A DNA stretch of 64,000 bases from Vibrio anguillarum (GCF_001989995.2 NZ_JAHGUP010000027.1:1-64000); one strand, 5' to 3'; counted from the stretch's first letter, positions 1 through 10,450 are shown. Numbers and translations: made by a program. Notes: generated by a model not told the origin, from the letters alone.

Positions 1-297
1 CACGACCACGACCACGACCATCATGAAAAACATGATGATAAACATCAAGATAAAGATGCTCAACACGCACACCATGACCATAAAAAAGATGTGCATGATG
101 AAGGCGAGCACAGTGGTCACGGTGAATTCACGATTCAGTACCAATATCACTGCGATAACATGCCGCAATTGCAGTACCTCGACACGCAATGGTTTAACTT
201 GTTCCCAAATACCCAAACTATCTCTGCCAATGTACTGACAGACAAAGCACAATCTGCCTCTGAGTTGAAAACAAACAGCACTCGCATTACGTTTTAA
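1..297 (+). CDS. zrgA: ZrgA-type zinc-binding periplasmic protein, C-terminal fragment
   Basis: Frame 1 is open from the first base to a TAA at 295-297, giving the last 98 residues of a longer protein whose start lies left of the window. The fragment opens with a His/Asp-rich run (HDHDHDHH and further His clusters to about residue 40), followed by a compact tail with the motif YQYHCDNM. This pattern matches the DUF2796 family, of which ZrgA of V. cholerae is the known member: a periplasmic zinc-binding component working with an ABC exporter-like pair. The next three genes on the same strand (ATPase, permease, DUF3299) are the usual partners. The His-rich stretch is metal-binding by inference. 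Zur regulation is expected, but the promoter is outside the window. Confidence 0.85.
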   Translation, partial: HDHDHDHHEKHDDKHQDKDAQHAHHDHKKDVHDEGEHSGHGEFTIQYQYHCDNMPQLQYLDTQWFNLFPNTQTISANVLTDKAQSASELKTNSTRITF

Positions 298-311
298 GGC
301 GTATAAGCAAC

Positions 312-343
312 AACCTAGAGTAAGCACATACTTACTCTAGGTT
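312..343. repeat. Perfect 13-bp inverted repeat between zrgA and the ABC ATPase gene
   Basis: The arms AACCTAGAGTAAG (312-324) and CTTACTCTAGGTT (331-343) are exactly complementary around a 6-base loop. No T-tract follows, so this is not a classical terminator. It sits in the 69-bp gap after zrgA, where a stable mRNA hairpin could protect the upstream zrgA message or reduce read-through, giving more binding protein than transporter. That role is inferred. Confidence 0.6.
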
Positions 344-366
344 CACTGTCGTTAAAGGAATTCACA

Positions 367-1083
367 ATGAGTGATTTGCATATTCTATCGCTGACGTCTG
401 TCATTGAATTGAAAGAGGTCGAATTTCGTTGGCCGAATAGCTCACAACCAGCCTTATCTATCCAAGATCTTTGTGTAAAACGTGGAGAGCACCTTTTTAT
501 TAAAGGGCCAAGTGGTTGTGGCAAATCGACCTTACTGAGCTTACTGACTGGGATCAACCAAGCACAACGAGGGGAGGTCTCTATTTTAGGCACCAACCTG
601 TCGACGTTAACTTCCCGTCAACGGGATCGTTTTCGAGCCGATCACATTGGCTACATTTTCCAACAATTTAATTTATTGCCTTATCTCTCAGTGATTGAAA
701 ACGTTACGCTACCTTGCCATTTTTCCAGCACTCGCAAGCAGAATGTTGCAGGCGATCTGATTGAGAAAGCAAAACAGTTACTCACTCGCTTACATCTTGC
801 ACCTGAACTACTGACTAAACCGGTTATCGAACTGAGTATTGGCCAGCAGCAGCGTGTCGCGGCGGCGAGAGCACTGATTGGAGAACCCAAGCTGATCATC
901 GCCGATGAGCCAACCTCTGCGCTGGATCACGACAATCGACTCGCGTTTATCGAACTGTTATTGGAAGAGGCGAATCGGGCAGGTTCAACGCTGGTGTTTG
1001 TGAGCCACGATCCCACCTTAGAAGCTTTATTTGACCGCGCAGTTTACCTCCCTCAATTGAATCAGGCAGGAGTGACAGCATGA
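367..1083 (+). CDS. ABC transporter ATP-binding protein (LolD/MacB type) of the zrg locus
   Basis: A 238-residue ATPase. Walker A is GPSGCGKST (residues 47-55), Walker B ends in IIADEP (about 177-182), and the H-loop is FVSHD. The signature motif reads LSIGQQQR (156-163) where the family norm is LSGGQ, so one conserved glycine is replaced by isoleucine. The ATG at 367 is preceded by AAAGGA at a good distance. The gene overlaps the permease by 4 bp (ATGA at 1080-1083), so the two are translationally coupled and should form one transporter in the inner membrane. In V. cholerae this set belongs to the ZrgABCDE zinc uptake system; I am not certain which letter this gene carries, so no symbol is given. 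Confidence 0.88.
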   Translation: MSDLHILSLTSVIELKEVEFRWPNSSQPALSIQDLCVKRGEHLFIKGPSGCGKSTLLSLLTGINQAQRGEVSILGTNLSTLTSRQRDRFRADHIGYIFQQFNLLPYLSVIENVTLPCHFSSTRKQNVAGDLIEKAKQLLTRLHLAPELLTKPVIELSIGQQQRVAAARALIGEPKLIIADEPTSALDHDNRLAFIELLLEEANRAGSTLVFVSHDPTLEALFDRAVYLPQLNQAGVTA

Positions 1084-2339
1084 ATGTAATTACCAATCTG
1101 GCGTGGAAAAGCGTACTTAACCGCAAAACCACAGCGCTACTCTCCATTCTGACGGTTGCCATTTCAGTCATTCTGTTAATGGGGGTTGAACGCATTCGAA
1201 CTCAAGCCAAAGAGAGCTTTGCCAACACCATTTCAGGGACGGATCTAATCGTCGGTGGCCGCTCTGGACAAGTCAACTTGCTGCTCTATTCGGTATTTAG
1301 AATTGGTAATGCCACCAATAATATCGACTGGAAAAGCTACCAAGCCTTCAGTGAGCATCGCAGCGTCAAGTGGGCGATCCCCATTTCCTTGGGTGACTCA
1401 CACCAAGGGTTTCGCGTTATGGGCACCAATCACCATTATTTCGAGCATTTCAAACATGGAAGTAAGCAACCACTCACCTTCTCTCAAGGCACTGATTTTC
1501 ATGGTTTATTTGAAACGGTATTGGGTTCAGATGTCGCCGAAACCTTAGGTTACCATATTGGCAGTGACATCATTATTGCGCATGGGATCAGCGATGTGGG
1601 TTTTAGCCGCCACGACAACCTCCCCTTTAAAGTGGTGGGCATTTTAGCGCCAACGGGAACGCCCGTAGACAAAACGGTGCATGTCTCATTAGAAGCGATT
1701 GAAGCCATTCACGTGGGTTGGGAATCGGGTGCGCATTTAGGCAATTCACCATCCAAAGAGCAGCTTGAACAACACAACTTTCAACCCAAGCAGATCACCG
1801 CCATGTTGATCGGTTTAAAATCGAGAATTCAAACCTTTGCACTGCAACGTGAAATCAATAACTATCGCCAAGAACCTTTGAGCGCCATTATGCCCGGCGT
1901 CGCTCTGCAAGAACTGTGGGGTATGATGTCAATAGCAGAACAAGCTTTAATGGCGGTGTCGGTCTTTGTGGTGGCGGCAGGGTTACTTGGTATGCTCAGC
2001 AGCTTACTGACAAGCTTGCAGGAAAGACGCCGTGAAATGGCGATTCTGCGCGCCATGGGTGCACAACCTAAACATATTTTTGCTCTGCTTATCAGCGAAG
2101 CGACGACGCTGACCTTCATTGGCATCTGCGTTGGATTAGCGGGGTTGTATTCACTGCTCGCACTGGCGCAACCTTTTATTGCACAGCATTATGGCATTCA
2201 AATCACACTCAGCACCTTAAGCAGCTATGAGTGGCAATTATTAGCTTATGTACAGCTGGCTGGCATTATTATTGGTGTTATCCCGGCTCTACGCGCCTAT
2301 AGACAATCACTTAGCGATGGAATGACCATTCGAATTTAG
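1080..2339 (+). CDS. FtsX/MacB-like ABC transporter permease of the zrg locus
   Basis: A 419-residue membrane protein with the MacB/FtsX layout: one transmembrane helix near the N-terminus (about residues 18-36), a large periplasmic region (about 40-275), then three C-terminal helices (about 285-310, 330-360 and 385-405). The conserved cytoplasmic loop ERRREMAILRAMGA lies between helices 2 and 3, where the ATPase couples. It overlaps the ATPase gene by 4 bp. MacB-type pairs usually perform mechanotransmission on periplasmic substrates rather than classical import. How such a pair drives zinc uptake with ZrgA is not evident from the sequence. Confidence 0.88.
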   Translation: MNVITNLAWKSVLNRKTTALLSILTVAISVILLMGVERIRTQAKESFANTISGTDLIVGGRSGQVNLLLYSVFRIGNATNNIDWKSYQAFSEHRSVKWAIPISLGDSHQGFRVMGTNHHYFEHFKHGSKQPLTFSQGTDFHGLFETVLGSDVAETLGYHIGSDIIIAHGISDVGFSRHDNLPFKVVGILAPTGTPVDKTVHVSLEAIEAIHVGWESGAHLGNSPSKEQLEQHNFQPKQITAMLIGLKSRIQTFALQREINNYRQEPLSAIMPGVALQELWGMMSIAEQALMAVSVFVVAAGLLGMLSSLLTSLQERRREMAILRAMGAQPKHIFALLISEATTLTFIGICVGLAGLYSLLALAQPFIAQHYGIQITLSTLSSYEWQLLAYVQLAGIIIGVIPALRAYRQSLSDGMTIRI

Positions 2340-2348
2340 GACTTAACG

Positions 2349-2849
2349 ATGAAAAAACTACTGCTTATCAGCACGCTGCTGCTATCAGGCTTGTTACCGA
2401 TGTACGCACAGAGTAATGAACAAGTACTGACGCTCGATTGGATCGATCTGATCCCGGAGAACGAACGTAACCAATTCAACGCCGATGGCATGCCAGCATT
2501 GAACCATGATGGCGAAATGACGGCTGCACAATCAAAAATCGGCGGAGTTAGAAAAGAGCTCAATGGCAGCGTGGTCAAAATACCCGGCTTTGTGATCCCA
2601 CTGGAAGGTGACGCCAATAACGTTACTGAGTTTCTACTGGTGCCCTACTTTGGCGCATGCATTCACGTGCCGCCACCGCCACCAAACCAAATTATTTATG
2701 TGAAATATCCGCAAGGTGCTCCAATCCAGCAGCTCTGGGATGTAATTTATCTGATTGGAACACTGAAAACCGAAAGTGTTAGCCACGATCTGGCCGAAAC
2801 AGCGTATGTGATCGAAGGCACTGCGATCGAAGAATACGACGACATGTAG
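2349..2849 (+). CDS. DUF3299 family periplasmic protein of the zrg locus
   Basis: A 166-residue protein with a signal peptide (MKKLLLISTLLLSGLLPMYA, cleavage near residue 20). The central block contains GFVIPLEGD and a single-cysteine motif, GACIHVPPPPPNQ, the hallmark of DUF3299. It starts 9 bp after the permease stop and is probably the last gene of the zinc-linked operon. Conserved Cys and His near a proline run suggest a metal-handling or redox site, but the function of DUF3299 is not established. The association with ZrgA and the ABC pair is seen directly. Confidence 0.8.
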   Translation: MKKLLLISTLLLSGLLPMYAQSNEQVLTLDWIDLIPENERNQFNADGMPALNHDGEMTAAQSKIGGVRKELNGSVVKIPGFVIPLEGDANNVTEFLLVPYFGACIHVPPPPPNQIIYVKYPQGAPIQQLWDVIYLIGTLKTESVSHDLAETAYVIEGTAIEEYDDM

Positions 2850-3144
2850 TTAACAAAATAGCAACCTATTGATTCATCTAAACTAAACGATATATTTAGA
2901 TAAATACGCTAGCAAAGCGACATATATCAACAATAGTAAAGTAATCGATAGGTGCTTTTTCAGTCTATTTTCTTTCCAACACTTCATAAGCGCCCCACAA
3001 ATTCCGATAACAATTTTAACAAGTTATTATCATTAGGGATAGCGCAAATTTATGATCTAGAACGAATGTTTTTCCTAGATGGAAAATGCGTTACACGTTA
3101 CATTTTAATCCATGAATGAAATGGGTGATTGAAGCGGACATAAA
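2850..3144. other. AT-rich intergenic region before the TIGR03899 gene
   Basis: About 295 bp without a convincing gene. It must hold the end of the zrg transcript and the promoter of the gene at 3145. I see no strong terminator hairpin. A weak imperfect repeat, TAAACGATATATTTAGATAAA, lies near 2883-2903. Confidence 0.4.
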
Positions 3145-4044
3145 ATGGCAGATACCAACAACCCTGTAGTGATTGAACATCAAGCTAACTCAGGTCAAAG
3201 CCACGAAAAAAAATCGAGCTACATCAAAGACAGTGGTAGTCGCATTTTGAATATTGCTCAATATCACGGCTTAGATGCGCTGCTACAAACGGATCCGCCA
3301 GAAAAAACCTCGCTTGATCGCGCCTTATTTAGAGAACAGCAACGTAAAGAGCAGCGACAAAAAAACCTAGAGCAGATCGTCAAACTGGCGCATATCTCTT
3401 GTAAAAACGAGACCGCGGGAGAGCCTGATCAAGATTGGTTACACCGTTTTTTCGATATGGCGCAAGACATCCACAACTCTTCGATGCAGCGACTTTGGGC
3501 GCAAGTACTCAAACGCGAGGTGACCAACCCCGGTTCAACCTCAATGAAAGCGCTGCAAGTATTACAAGACATGACACCAAAAGAGGCACAGATACTCCAA
3601 AAAGCCTCAGCGTTAGCCTGCTGTTTTGGTAGCGATAACAGCCGCAAGCTGTTGGTCGGCATTCGTGCTACTAACGGTATTTTTAGTTTAGGAAAACGCA
3701 TCAACACATTTGTCATCAATATGGGTAGTTTCCAATTACCCTATTCGAGCCTGTTGGTACTGATCGAGCTTGGCTTACTGCATGCCACTGAACTGGAATC
3801 TGGAGAAATTGAACTTGAACCGGCACTGCTGTTGACCTACCAAGGCAAGAATCTGTCACTGCAATCGATGAGTAAAGGGGTAAGGCTGCTCTATTACCGT
3901 TTCAGTCCCACTGGCAATGAGCTGTGTAAGCTACTGGGTAATAAACCGAATATGCAGTACTACGATCAGATGTTGGCGGTGCTTAGCCAGAAATTCACTG
4001 TCCACACCGAAGTTGCCAGCAGCTCTTTTCATCACGCCGTCTAG
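3145..4044 (+). CDS. TIGR03899 family protein, function unknown
   Basis: A 299-residue soluble protein with no signal peptide or membrane segment. The N-terminal third is polar and basic (residues about 50-80, rich in Arg, Lys and Gln). The middle contains the segment HRFFDMAQDIHNSSMQRLWA and a Trp-rich helical region resembling the DUF2806/TIGR03899 proteins found in Vibrio and Shewanella. It is a single-gene unit, convergent with cysC, with a shared hairpin between them. I recognise the family but know no function for it. A regulatory or scaffold role is possible, given the absence of catalytic motifs. Confidence 0.7.
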   Translation: MADTNNPVVIEHQANSGQSHEKKSSYIKDSGSRILNIAQYHGLDALLQTDPPEKTSLDRALFREQQRKEQRQKNLEQIVKLAHISCKNETAGEPDQDWLHRFFDMAQDIHNSSMQRLWAQVLKREVTNPGSTSMKALQVLQDMTPKEAQILQKASALACCFGSDNSRKLLVGIRATNGIFSLGKRINTFVINMGSFQLPYSSLLVLIELGLLHATELESGEIELEPALLLTYQGKNLSLQSMSKGVRLLYYRFSPTGNELCKLLGNKPNMQYYDQMLAVLSQKFTVHTEVASSSFHHAV

Positions 4045-4056
4045 CCTCAAAAATAA

Positions 4057-4078
4057 AGGGCTCAAGCTGATGAGCCCT
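4057..4078. terminator. Bidirectional terminator between TIGR03899 gene and cysC
   Basis: Stem AGGGCTCA (4057-4064) and TGAGCCCT (4071-4078) with a 6-base loop. It lies 12 bp after the plus-strand stop and 8 bp before the minus-strand cysC stop. The flanks are A/T-rich on both sides (TTTATTTTTGAGG on the minus strand), so it probably serves both genes. Confidence 0.7.
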
Positions 4079-4086
4079 CTTCTACA

Positions 4087-4704
4087 TTAGGCGATAATCG
4101 CTCGCACTTGCAGCGCTGTTAGGCAAATTTCCACCAGCTCATCAATGCTTTTTTCGCCAGCCGCAAGATCGATCTCAGGGTTTTGCGGCGACTCATACTC
4201 AGAATCAATGCCCGTAAAATTACTGATTTCACCAGCGCGCGCTTTTTTATACAGCCCCTTCGGGTCGCGCTGCTCGCACACGTCCAACTTGGTATTGACA
4301 AACACTTCGATGAATTCACCTTGTGGCAGCATATCGCGCACTAATTGACGCTCAGCACGATGCGGTGAAATGAATGCTGATAACACGATTAACCCAGCAT
4401 CGGCCATCAGCTTCGCGAGTTCACCAATACGGCGAATATTTTCTCGCCGATCTTGCTCTGAGAACCCAAGGTCGCTGCACAAGCCGTGGCGTACATTATC
4501 CCCATCGAGTAAATAGGTGTGATACCCGAGTTGAGCTAAACGCTGTTCCAACGCACCAGCAATGGTTGATTTTCCCGCCCCTGACAACCCCGTAAACCAC
4601 AATACTGCTGGCTGTTGTTGTTTTAAATTGGCGCGGAACGACTTATCCACCGTATGCTGATGCCAGACAACATTTTCATCTTTATTGGCCAAATTCGTAC
4701 TCAT
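4087..4704 (-). CDS. cysC: Adenylylsulfate kinase
   Basis: A 205-residue kinase that phosphorylates adenosine 5'-phosphosulfate (APS) at the 3' position to make PAPS in assimilatory sulfate reduction. The P-loop is GLSGAGKST (residues 40-48), and the family motif FISPHRAER (about 112-120) and [11 protein letters not shown] (about 149-159) are present. Length fits the family (about 200 residues). It is the last gene of the minus-strand order cobA-cysD-cysN-cysC, 83 bp after cysN. A small stem-loop (4739-4765) in that gap may tune its expression. Cytoplasmic. Confidence 0.97.
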   Translation of the reverse strand: MSTNLANKDENVVWHQHTVDKSFRANLKQQQPAVLWFTGLSGAGKSTIAGALEQRLAQLGYHTYLLDGDNVRHGLCSDLGFSEQDRRENIRRIGELAKLMADAGLIVLSAFISPHRAERQLVRDMLPQGEFIEVFVNTKLDVCEQRDPKGLYKKARAGEISNFTGIDSEYESPQNPEIDLAAGEKSIDELVEICLTALQVRAIIA

Positions 4705-4787
4705 TACTCTATCCTTTGTTGTCTCAAACTAGCCAATAGAGGGACGCTGTAAGCGGCAATCCCTCACACCGAATCAAATCACCACAG

Positions 4788-6218
4788 TTAAGCCTTGAGT
4801 AACTGACGAAGATCTTTGGCTTCCCAGTGTGGAAAGTGCTTGCGGATCAAGGCATTCAATTCCACTTCAAATGCAGAATGGGCGCTTTGAGCATGAGCGA
4901 TGTTTTGCAAACTATCTCGAACTAAGCCCGCCCCCACCGTCACATTCGTCAGGCGATCGATGATGATAAAACCACCAGTATTGGCACTGTCTAAGTATTT
5001 ATCCAGCGCGATCGACTCTGTTAGCGACCATTCACACAAGCCAATGCCATTGAGCGGCAACTCTTCACTGTGATAAGTCGATAAATTATTAATATCGTAC
5101 TGGTGACGCACCGCTTGCAACTGGCCGACGGTTTTCTTACCTGCAATTTTGATGTTGTATTCACGCCCGGCTTTGAGCGGTTGTTCTGTCATCCAGACCA
5201 CATCGGCTAATAGATGGTTAGTTGATTCAACCTGCGCTCCTTGCAGCAAAATAAGATCACCACGGCTGATGTCAATTTCATCGCTGAGCGTTAACGTCAC
5301 CGCTTGGCCTGCTTGCGCTTGCGGCAAATCTCCATCGAAAGTAACAATACGTGCCACGGTGGATGTTTTTCCGGACGGAAGTGCGGTGATTGCATCTCCA
5401 ACGCTGATGCTGCCCGCTGCAATCGTGCCAGCAAAACCGCGAAAATCGAGATTCGGTCGGTTCACATACTGCACTGGAAAACGAAACTCACCGGCTCCTT
5501 TTTGCTGATCAACGTCCACCGTTTCAAGTAGCTCCAGCAGTGATGGGCCTTGATACCAACGCATATGTTGGCTTGCTTCGACCACGTTGTCCCCTTCCAG
5601 AGCAGAAAGTGGGATGATCTGAATATCAGTATCACCTTGCAGATGCTTTGAAAATTCCACGTAGTCTTGACGGATCTGCTCAAAACGCTCTTGTGAGTAA
5701 TCGACCAGATCCATCTTATTCACCGCCACCACAAAATGCTTCAAACCTAACAGATTGGCAATGAATGAGTGGCGACGCGTTTGATCCAAAATGCCTTTAC
5801 GGGCATCGATCAAAATCACCGCGAGATCGCAAGTGGATGCGCCTGTCGCCATATTGCGCGTGTACTGCTCATGCCCCGGAGTATCGGCAATGATGAATTT
5901 GCGCTTTTGAGTAGAGAAATAGCGATACGCCACATCAATGGTGATCCCTTGCTCACGTTCCGCTTGCAGGCCATCAACTAACAGAGCTAAATCGGGGCGC
6001 TCGCCCGTCGTGCCAACACGCTGGCTATCGGAATGGACGGCGGCCAGTTGATCTTCATAAATCTGTTTTGTGTCATGAAGCAAACGACCAATCAAGGTAC
6101 TTTTTCCATCATCAACCGAGCCACAAGTCAGAAATCTCAGTAACGATTTGTGCTGGTGTTGCGTGAGATAAGCTTCAATACCGATCTCAGAAAGCTGAGC
6201 CTGAACTGCACTATTCAT
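4788..6218 (-). CDS. cysN: Sulfate adenylyltransferase subunit 1 (GTPase)
   Basis: A 476-residue regulatory GTPase of ATP sulfurylase, which couples GTP hydrolysis to APS formation by CysD. It has an EF-Tu-like fold: G1 GSVDDGKST (about 33-41), G3 [11 protein letters not shown] (about 112-122), G4 NKMD (about 167-170), then two beta-barrel domains. The length matches CysN alone (about 475). It is not the CysN-CysC fusion, and cysC is separate downstream. The 17-bp gap to cysD makes co-translation of the two subunits likely. Confidence 0.98.
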   Translation of the reverse strand: MNSAVQAQLSEIGIEAYLTQHQHKSLLRFLTCGSVDDGKSTLIGRLLHDTKQIYEDQLAAVHSDSQRVGTTGERPDLALLVDGLQAEREQGITIDVAYRYFSTQKRKFIIADTPGHEQYTRNMATGASTCDLAVILIDARKGILDQTRRHSFIANLLGLKHFVVAVNKMDLVDYSQERFEQIRQDYVEFSKHLQGDTDIQIIPLSALEGDNVVEASQHMRWYQGPSLLELLETVDVDQQKGAGEFRFPVQYVNRPNLDFRGFAGTIAAGSISVGDAITALPSGKTSTVARIVTFDGDLPQAQAGQAVTLTLSDEIDISRGDLILLQGAQVESTNHLLADVVWMTEQPLKAGREYNIKIAGKKTVGQLQAVRHQYDINNLSTYHSEELPLNGIGLCEWSLTESIALDKYLDSANTGGFIIIDRLTNVTVGAGLVRDSLQNIAHAQSAHSAFEVELNALIRKHFPHWEAKDLRQLLKA

Positions 6219-6235
6219 AATCTTTCCTTAGAGGC

Positions 6236-7150
6236 TTAGAAATAACCTTGGCGTTTTTTCAATTCCATCGATCCTGATTGATCGTGGTCGATCGCGCGGC
6301 CTTGTCGTTCACTGGAAGTGGCCACCAGCATCTCTTCAATGATGCCCGTTAGCGTATTGGCCTCTGATTCAATTGCGCCAGTAAGTGGATAACAACCTAA
6401 CGTGCGAAAACGCACACTCTTGTGCTGAACTTCTTCTCCGGATTGAAGCTTCATCCGCTCATCATCAACCATGATCAGCATCCCATCGCGTTCGACAACT
6501 GGGCGAATGTCCGATAAATACAGCGGTACGATCTCGATGTTTTCCAAATAGATGTATTGCCAAATATCCAATTCAGTCCAGTTCGACAACGGGAAAACAC
6601 GAATGCTCTCACCTTTATTGATTTGGCCGTTGTAGGTTTTCCATAGCTCCGGACGCTGGTTCTTCGGATCCCACGTGTGGTTCTTGTCACGAAAAGAATA
6701 AACACGCTCTTTCGCGCGTGATTTCTCTTCATCACGACGCGCACCACCAAAAGCAGCATCAAAACCATATTGGTTCAACGCTTGTTTTAAACCTTGGGTT
6801 TTCATGATGTCAGTATGCTTTGAAGATCCATGCTCAAAAGGGCTGATCCCCATCGCGATCCCTTCTGGGTTTTTGTGTACCAAAAGCTCAAAACCATACT
6901 TGTGCGCCATACGATCACGAAATTCGATCATTTCACGAAATTTCCAATCGGTGTCCACATGCAGTAGTGGGAAGGGAATTTTCCCCGGATAAAAAGCCTT
7001 GCGCGCTAAATGCAGCATCACCGAAGAGTCTTTACCAATCGAATACATCATTACTGGGTTATCAAATTCAGCGGCCACTTCACGTAAAATATGAATACTT
7101 TCGGCTTCGAGCTGTTGTAAATGGGTTAAGCGTTGTTGATCCATCTGCAT
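6236..7150 (-). CDS. cysD: Sulfate adenylyltransferase subunit 2
   Basis: A 304-residue catalytic subunit that joins ATP and sulfate to give APS. The PP-loop motif [17 protein letters not shown] lies at about residues 37-53, and the PAPS-reductase-like core continues through [16 protein letters not shown]. The C-terminus ends in KKRQGYF, typical of the family. The start chosen is the ATG at 7150 ([11 protein letters not shown]); a second ATG two codons later is equally possible. cysD is followed closely by cysN and preceded by cobA, consistent with a CysB-controlled unit. Confidence 0.98.
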   Translation of the reverse strand: MQMDQQRLTHLQQLEAESIHILREVAAEFDNPVMMYSIGKDSSVMLHLARKAFYPGKIPFPLLHVDTDWKFREMIEFRDRMAHKYGFELLVHKNPEGIAMGISPFEHGSSKHTDIMKTQGLKQALNQYGFDAAFGGARRDEEKSRAKERVYSFRDKNHTWDPKNQRPELWKTYNGQINKGESIRVFPLSNWTELDIWQYIYLENIEIVPLYLSDIRPVVERDGMLIMVDDERMKLQSGEEVQHKSVRFRTLGCYPLTGAIESEANTLTGIIEEMLVATSSERQGRAIDHDQSGSMELKKRQGYF

Positions 7151-7235
7151 GCTTCCTTTTCGCTCGCATTGCGAGCCTTGTGCAATGAGAAATTGGTTTG
7201 AGTATTGAGTTGGAACTAACTGACTAGCCTTGCAA

Positions 7236-8114
7236 TCAGGCGTAATTCACTTGGTTTTGCTGCGCGGGTTGTTCACCAAACCAATGCAGTTTTTCCGACA
7301 GCGCCACCACTTCGCCCACCACAATCAAGGCCGGAGCCTGCGCCCGCGCCGCCAGTTGTGATAAGTCACTGAGCTGCCCTTTGAAGACTTTTTGTGAACG
7401 CTGAGTACCGCGTTCAATAATCGCGATTGGTGTGTTGGCTTGGCGTCCATGTTCAATCAACTGCTGCTGGATATAACTCGACTTCATCAAGCCCATGTAA
7501 ATGACTAAGGTTTGATTACCACGTGCCAGTGTTGACCAATCCATGTCATCGTTTTCCGCTTTAAGGTGACCGGTGACAAACAGAGCGGATTGCGCATAAT
7601 CACGATGAGTCAGTGGAATTCCCGCATAGGCTGTTGCGCCTGCCGCCGCTGTAATACCGGGGATCACCTGAAATTTCACTCCCGCATCAAACAGCACTTC
7701 CAACTCTTCACCACCGCGGCCAAACATAAACGGATCGCCGCCTTTAATACGCACGACTTTGTAACCTTGCTGCGCAAAATCGATCAGCAATTGATTGGTT
7801 TTTTCTTGAGGAACACTGTGGTGTCCAGCGCGCTTACCCACGCAGACTAAGATGGTATCGCTCGGCACCAGCGCCATAATTTCATCAGACACTAGGTAGT
7901 CGTACAACACCACGTCGGCTTGTTGTAGAAAGCTCAACGCTTTGAGCGTCAGCAGTTCTGGGTCACCCGGCCCTGCACCAATCAAAGCCACTTCACCGCA
8001 GGTCAATTGGCTTTTGACGTACGATGGAGCGCTACTTGCCAAAGCATCATTGTTGACCGCAACTAAGCGCGGCCCTTTGATTGGCAACTGAGAAATGGTT
8101 TCCGTCGTACTCAT
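7236..8114 (-). CDS. cobA: Uroporphyrinogen-III C-methyltransferase
   Basis: A 292-residue SAM-dependent enzyme that methylates uroporphyrinogen III to precorrin-2, the first step to siroheme, the cofactor of sulfite reductase. Visible motifs are [15 protein letters not shown] (46-60), [13 protein letters not shown] (about 124-136) and PGITAAAGA. It carries only the methyltransferase domain, without the dehydrogenase/chelatase domain of CysG, and has an extra N-terminal tail of about 40 residues. It stands first in the minus-strand cobA-cysDNC group, so siroheme supply and sulfate activation are probably co-regulated. The name sirohaem synthase (cysG C-terminal domain) would also fit. Confidence 0.94.
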   Translation of the reverse strand: MSTTETISQLPIKGPRLVAVNNDALASSAPSYVKSQLTCGEVALIGAGPGDPELLTLKALSFLQQADVVLYDYLVSDEIMALVPSDTILVCVGKRAGHHSVPQEKTNQLLIDFAQQGYKVVRIKGGDPFMFGRGGEELEVLFDAGVKFQVIPGITAAAGATAYAGIPLTHRDYAQSALFVTGHLKAENDDMDWSTLARGNQTLVIYMGLMKSSYIQQQLIEHGRQANTPIAIIERGTQRSQKVFKGQLSDLSQLAARAQAPALIVVGEVVALSEKLHWFGEQPAQQNQVNYA

Positions 8115-8403
8115 TATTGTTATCCATAACTTAATTCATGGACGCATTATGGCGGGCTCTTCATATTACCTGAAATTCTAAAATTTCATTTTTTATATCA
8201 AAAGCTGATAAGGGAATGGATAATTCCGAATAAGAAGTGACTATCTCTCTGATTAAAAGCCAATCAATGATGAGATCTTGTCGACAGAATGCCGGTGAGT
8301 TAACGCGTAACATCACAAATTGATATTCATTGAAATCATCGTTTCATAAGATTTTGTTACATTAGACGAGTTATTTGTTCCCTACCCCTAACTGGAGTAC
8401 ACA
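8115..8403. promoter_or_regulatory. Divergent promoter region of cobA-cysDNC and cpdB
   Basis: A 289-bp AT-rich interval between two divergent starts, which must hold both promoters. The half near cobA (8160-8240) has several A/T tracts of the kind CysB binds, but the CysB consensus is too loose to place a site by eye. Near cpdB, ACTGGAG at 8391-8397 is the ribosome site. Confidence 0.6.
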
Positions 8404-10365
8404 ATGAAAGTGGCAGTGAAACCTCTCTCCATCGCGATTTTGAGCGGTATGTTAGCAATGGCTGGCCCAGCAATGGCGGACACCATTAAACTGCGTATCG
8501 TCGAAACGACCGATATTCACACAAATGTGATGGATTACGATTACTACAAAGACAAACCATCGAACCAAATTGGTTTATCTCGTGCGGCGACGTTAGTGAA
8601 GCAAGCGCGCAGCGAAGTCGAAAACAGCATTTTGGTCGATAACGGTGATTTGCTCCAAGGTAGCCCAATGGGCGACTATATGGCCGCCAAAGGCATCAAG
8701 GTTGGTGAGGTTCACCCAGTTTACAAAGCGATGAATCAGCTCGGCTACGATGTGGGTAACATTGGTAACCATGAATTTAACTACGGTTTGTCCTTTTTAA
8801 AGGAGAGTATTAACGACGCCGCATTCCCGTATGTCAATGCCAACGTCTATGACCAACAAACGGGCAAACACCTCTTCAATCCCTATCTCATTAAAACGCA
8901 CACGTTCAAAGATACCGATGGCAAAGAGCACCAAATTAAAGTGGGTTACATTGGTTTTGTCCCACCACAAATCATGGTGTGGGATAAGAAAAATCTTGAT
9001 GGCAAAGTGTTTGCCAAAGACATCAAGCAAACAGCCGAGGAGCTGATCCCGCAGATGAAAAAAGAGGGTGCCGATGTGATCGTGGCGATCCCGCACTCTG
9101 GTGTCTCAGCTAACCCATATTCCGTTGGTGCAGAAAACTCGGTTTACTACCTCACCCAAGTAGAAGGCATTGACGCGATTGCTTTTGGTCACTCTCACGC
9201 GGTATTCCCTAGCCAAGATTTTGCCAAACTGCCAGGAGCAGATGTAACTAAAGGCACCATTAATGGCGTAACCGCTGTCATGCCGGGGCGCTGGGGTAGC
9301 CATGTCGGTGTGATGGATCTGACTTTGCAAAGCAAAGATGGCCAATGGTCAGTCGTGAATGGTCAATCCCAAGCTCGCCCAATCTTCGATAAAGCCAATA
9401 AGAAATCATTGGCAGCAGCCGATACAGGCATAGTGAAAGCCTTAGAGTCAGACCACAAAGGCACGCGAGATTTCGTGAATCAACCGATTGGCCAAGCAAA
9501 TGATGTGATGTACAGCTTTTTAGCCTTGGTACAAGATGACCCAACCGTGCAAATCGTTAACCTTGCACAAAAAGATTATGTGGAACGCTTTATTCAAGGC
9601 GACCCTGATCTTGATGGTTTGCCGGTGTTATCGGCCGCAGCCCCTTTCAAAGTTGGTGGCCGTAAAGATGATCCTGCCGGTTTCACTGAAGTCGAAGCTG
9701 GCCAACTGACATTTCGTAACGCAGCGGATCTCTATCTTTACCCTAATACATTAGTCGCGCTGAAAATGACGGGTAAAGAAGTGAAGGAATGGTTGGAATG
9801 CAGCGCGGGGCAGTTTAATCAGATTGATCCGCACAGCACTCAACCACAATCCTTGATCAATTGGGCTGATTTCCGCACGTATAACTTTGATGTGATGGAT
9901 GGGGTGAATTACCAAATCGATGTGACTCAACCCGCCAAATACGATGGTGATTGTAAAGTGGCGAATAAAGATGCTGAGCGCATTGTAGGCTTAACTTATC
10001 AAGGTAAACCTATCGATGTAAAACAGACCTTTATTGTCGCCACCAATAACTACCGCGCTTATAGCAATAAATTTGCAGGCACAGGCGCACAATTTGTTGC
10101 CTTTGACTCACCCGACGAAAACCGCACGGCCGTCGCCAACTACATTTCGCGCGTGAGTAAAGAAAAAGGTCAAGTTACGCCAAGTGCTGATAACAACTGG
10201 TCGTTTGCTCCGATTAAAACTAATACCGCGTTAGATATTCGTTTTGAAACCTCTCCAAGCGAGAAAGCAGTACAGTTCATCAAAGAGAAAGGCCAATACC
10301 CAATGACTTTGGTGGAAAACGATGAAGTTGGTTTTGCGGTTTACAAGATTGACCTTACCCAATAA
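8404..10365 (+). CDS. cpdB: Periplasmic 2',3'-cyclic-nucleotide 2'-phosphodiesterase/3'-nucleotidase
   Basis: A 653-residue secreted enzyme that opens 2',3'-cyclic nucleotides and removes the 3' phosphate, letting the cell use RNA breakdown products. The signal peptide ends at PAMA (residue 25). The metallophosphoesterase ligands appear in order: TTDIHTN (about 35-41), [18 protein letters not shown], and later GHSHAVF. The C-terminal 5'-nucleotidase domain follows (about residues 360-640), with [14 protein letters not shown] near its end. Length equals the family norm (about 650). It is a single-gene unit with its own terminator just downstream. Confidence 0.96.
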   Translation: MKVAVKPLSIAILSGMLAMAGPAMADTIKLRIVETTDIHTNVMDYDYYKDKPSNQIGLSRAATLVKQARSEVENSILVDNGDLLQGSPMGDYMAAKGIKVGEVHPVYKAMNQLGYDVGNIGNHEFNYGLSFLKESINDAAFPYVNANVYDQQTGKHLFNPYLIKTHTFKDTDGKEHQIKVGYIGFVPPQIMVWDKKNLDGKVFAKDIKQTAEELIPQMKKEGADVIVAIPHSGVSANPYSVGAENSVYYLTQVEGIDAIAFGHSHAVFPSQDFAKLPGADVTKGTINGVTAVMPGRWGSHVGVMDLTLQSKDGQWSVVNGQSQARPIFDKANKKSLAAADTGIVKALESDHKGTRDFVNQPIGQANDVMYSFLALVQDDPTVQIVNLAQKDYVERFIQGDPDLDGLPVLSAAAPFKVGGRKDDPAGFTEVEAGQLTFRNAADLYLYPNTLVALKMTGKEVKEWLECSAGQFNQIDPHSTQPQSLINWADFRTYNFDVMDGVNYQIDVTQPAKYDGDCKVANKDAERIVGLTYQGKPIDVKQTFIVATNNYRAYSNKFAGTGAQFVAFDSPDENRTAVANYISRVSKEKGQVTPSADNNWSFAPIKTNTALDIRFETSPSEKAVQFIKEKGQYPMTLVENDEVGFAVYKIDLTQ

Positions 10366-10420
10366 ACCCCCACTCAAATCGATTGAAAGAGGCCAATGAA
10401 TTAAGGCGCTTTCACCTCAC

Positions 10421-10450
10421 AAACGCAGCCTTTCGCTGCGTTTTTTATTT
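10421..10450 (+). terminator. Intrinsic terminator of cpdB
   Basis: Stem AAACGCAGC (10421-10429) and GCTGCGTTT (10435-10443), 5-base loop, followed by a T-rich tail. It lies 56 bp after the cpdB stop. Confidence 0.88.

Noticed and set aside
1..25. Short direct repeats of CACGAC at the window start as a possible CRISPR or tandem array
   Set aside because: They are in-frame His-Asp codons of zrgA, without spacers.
315..596. Minus-strand 93-residue frame over the zrg ATPase gene
   Set aside because: Antisense to a certain gene, with low-complexity translation and no family match.
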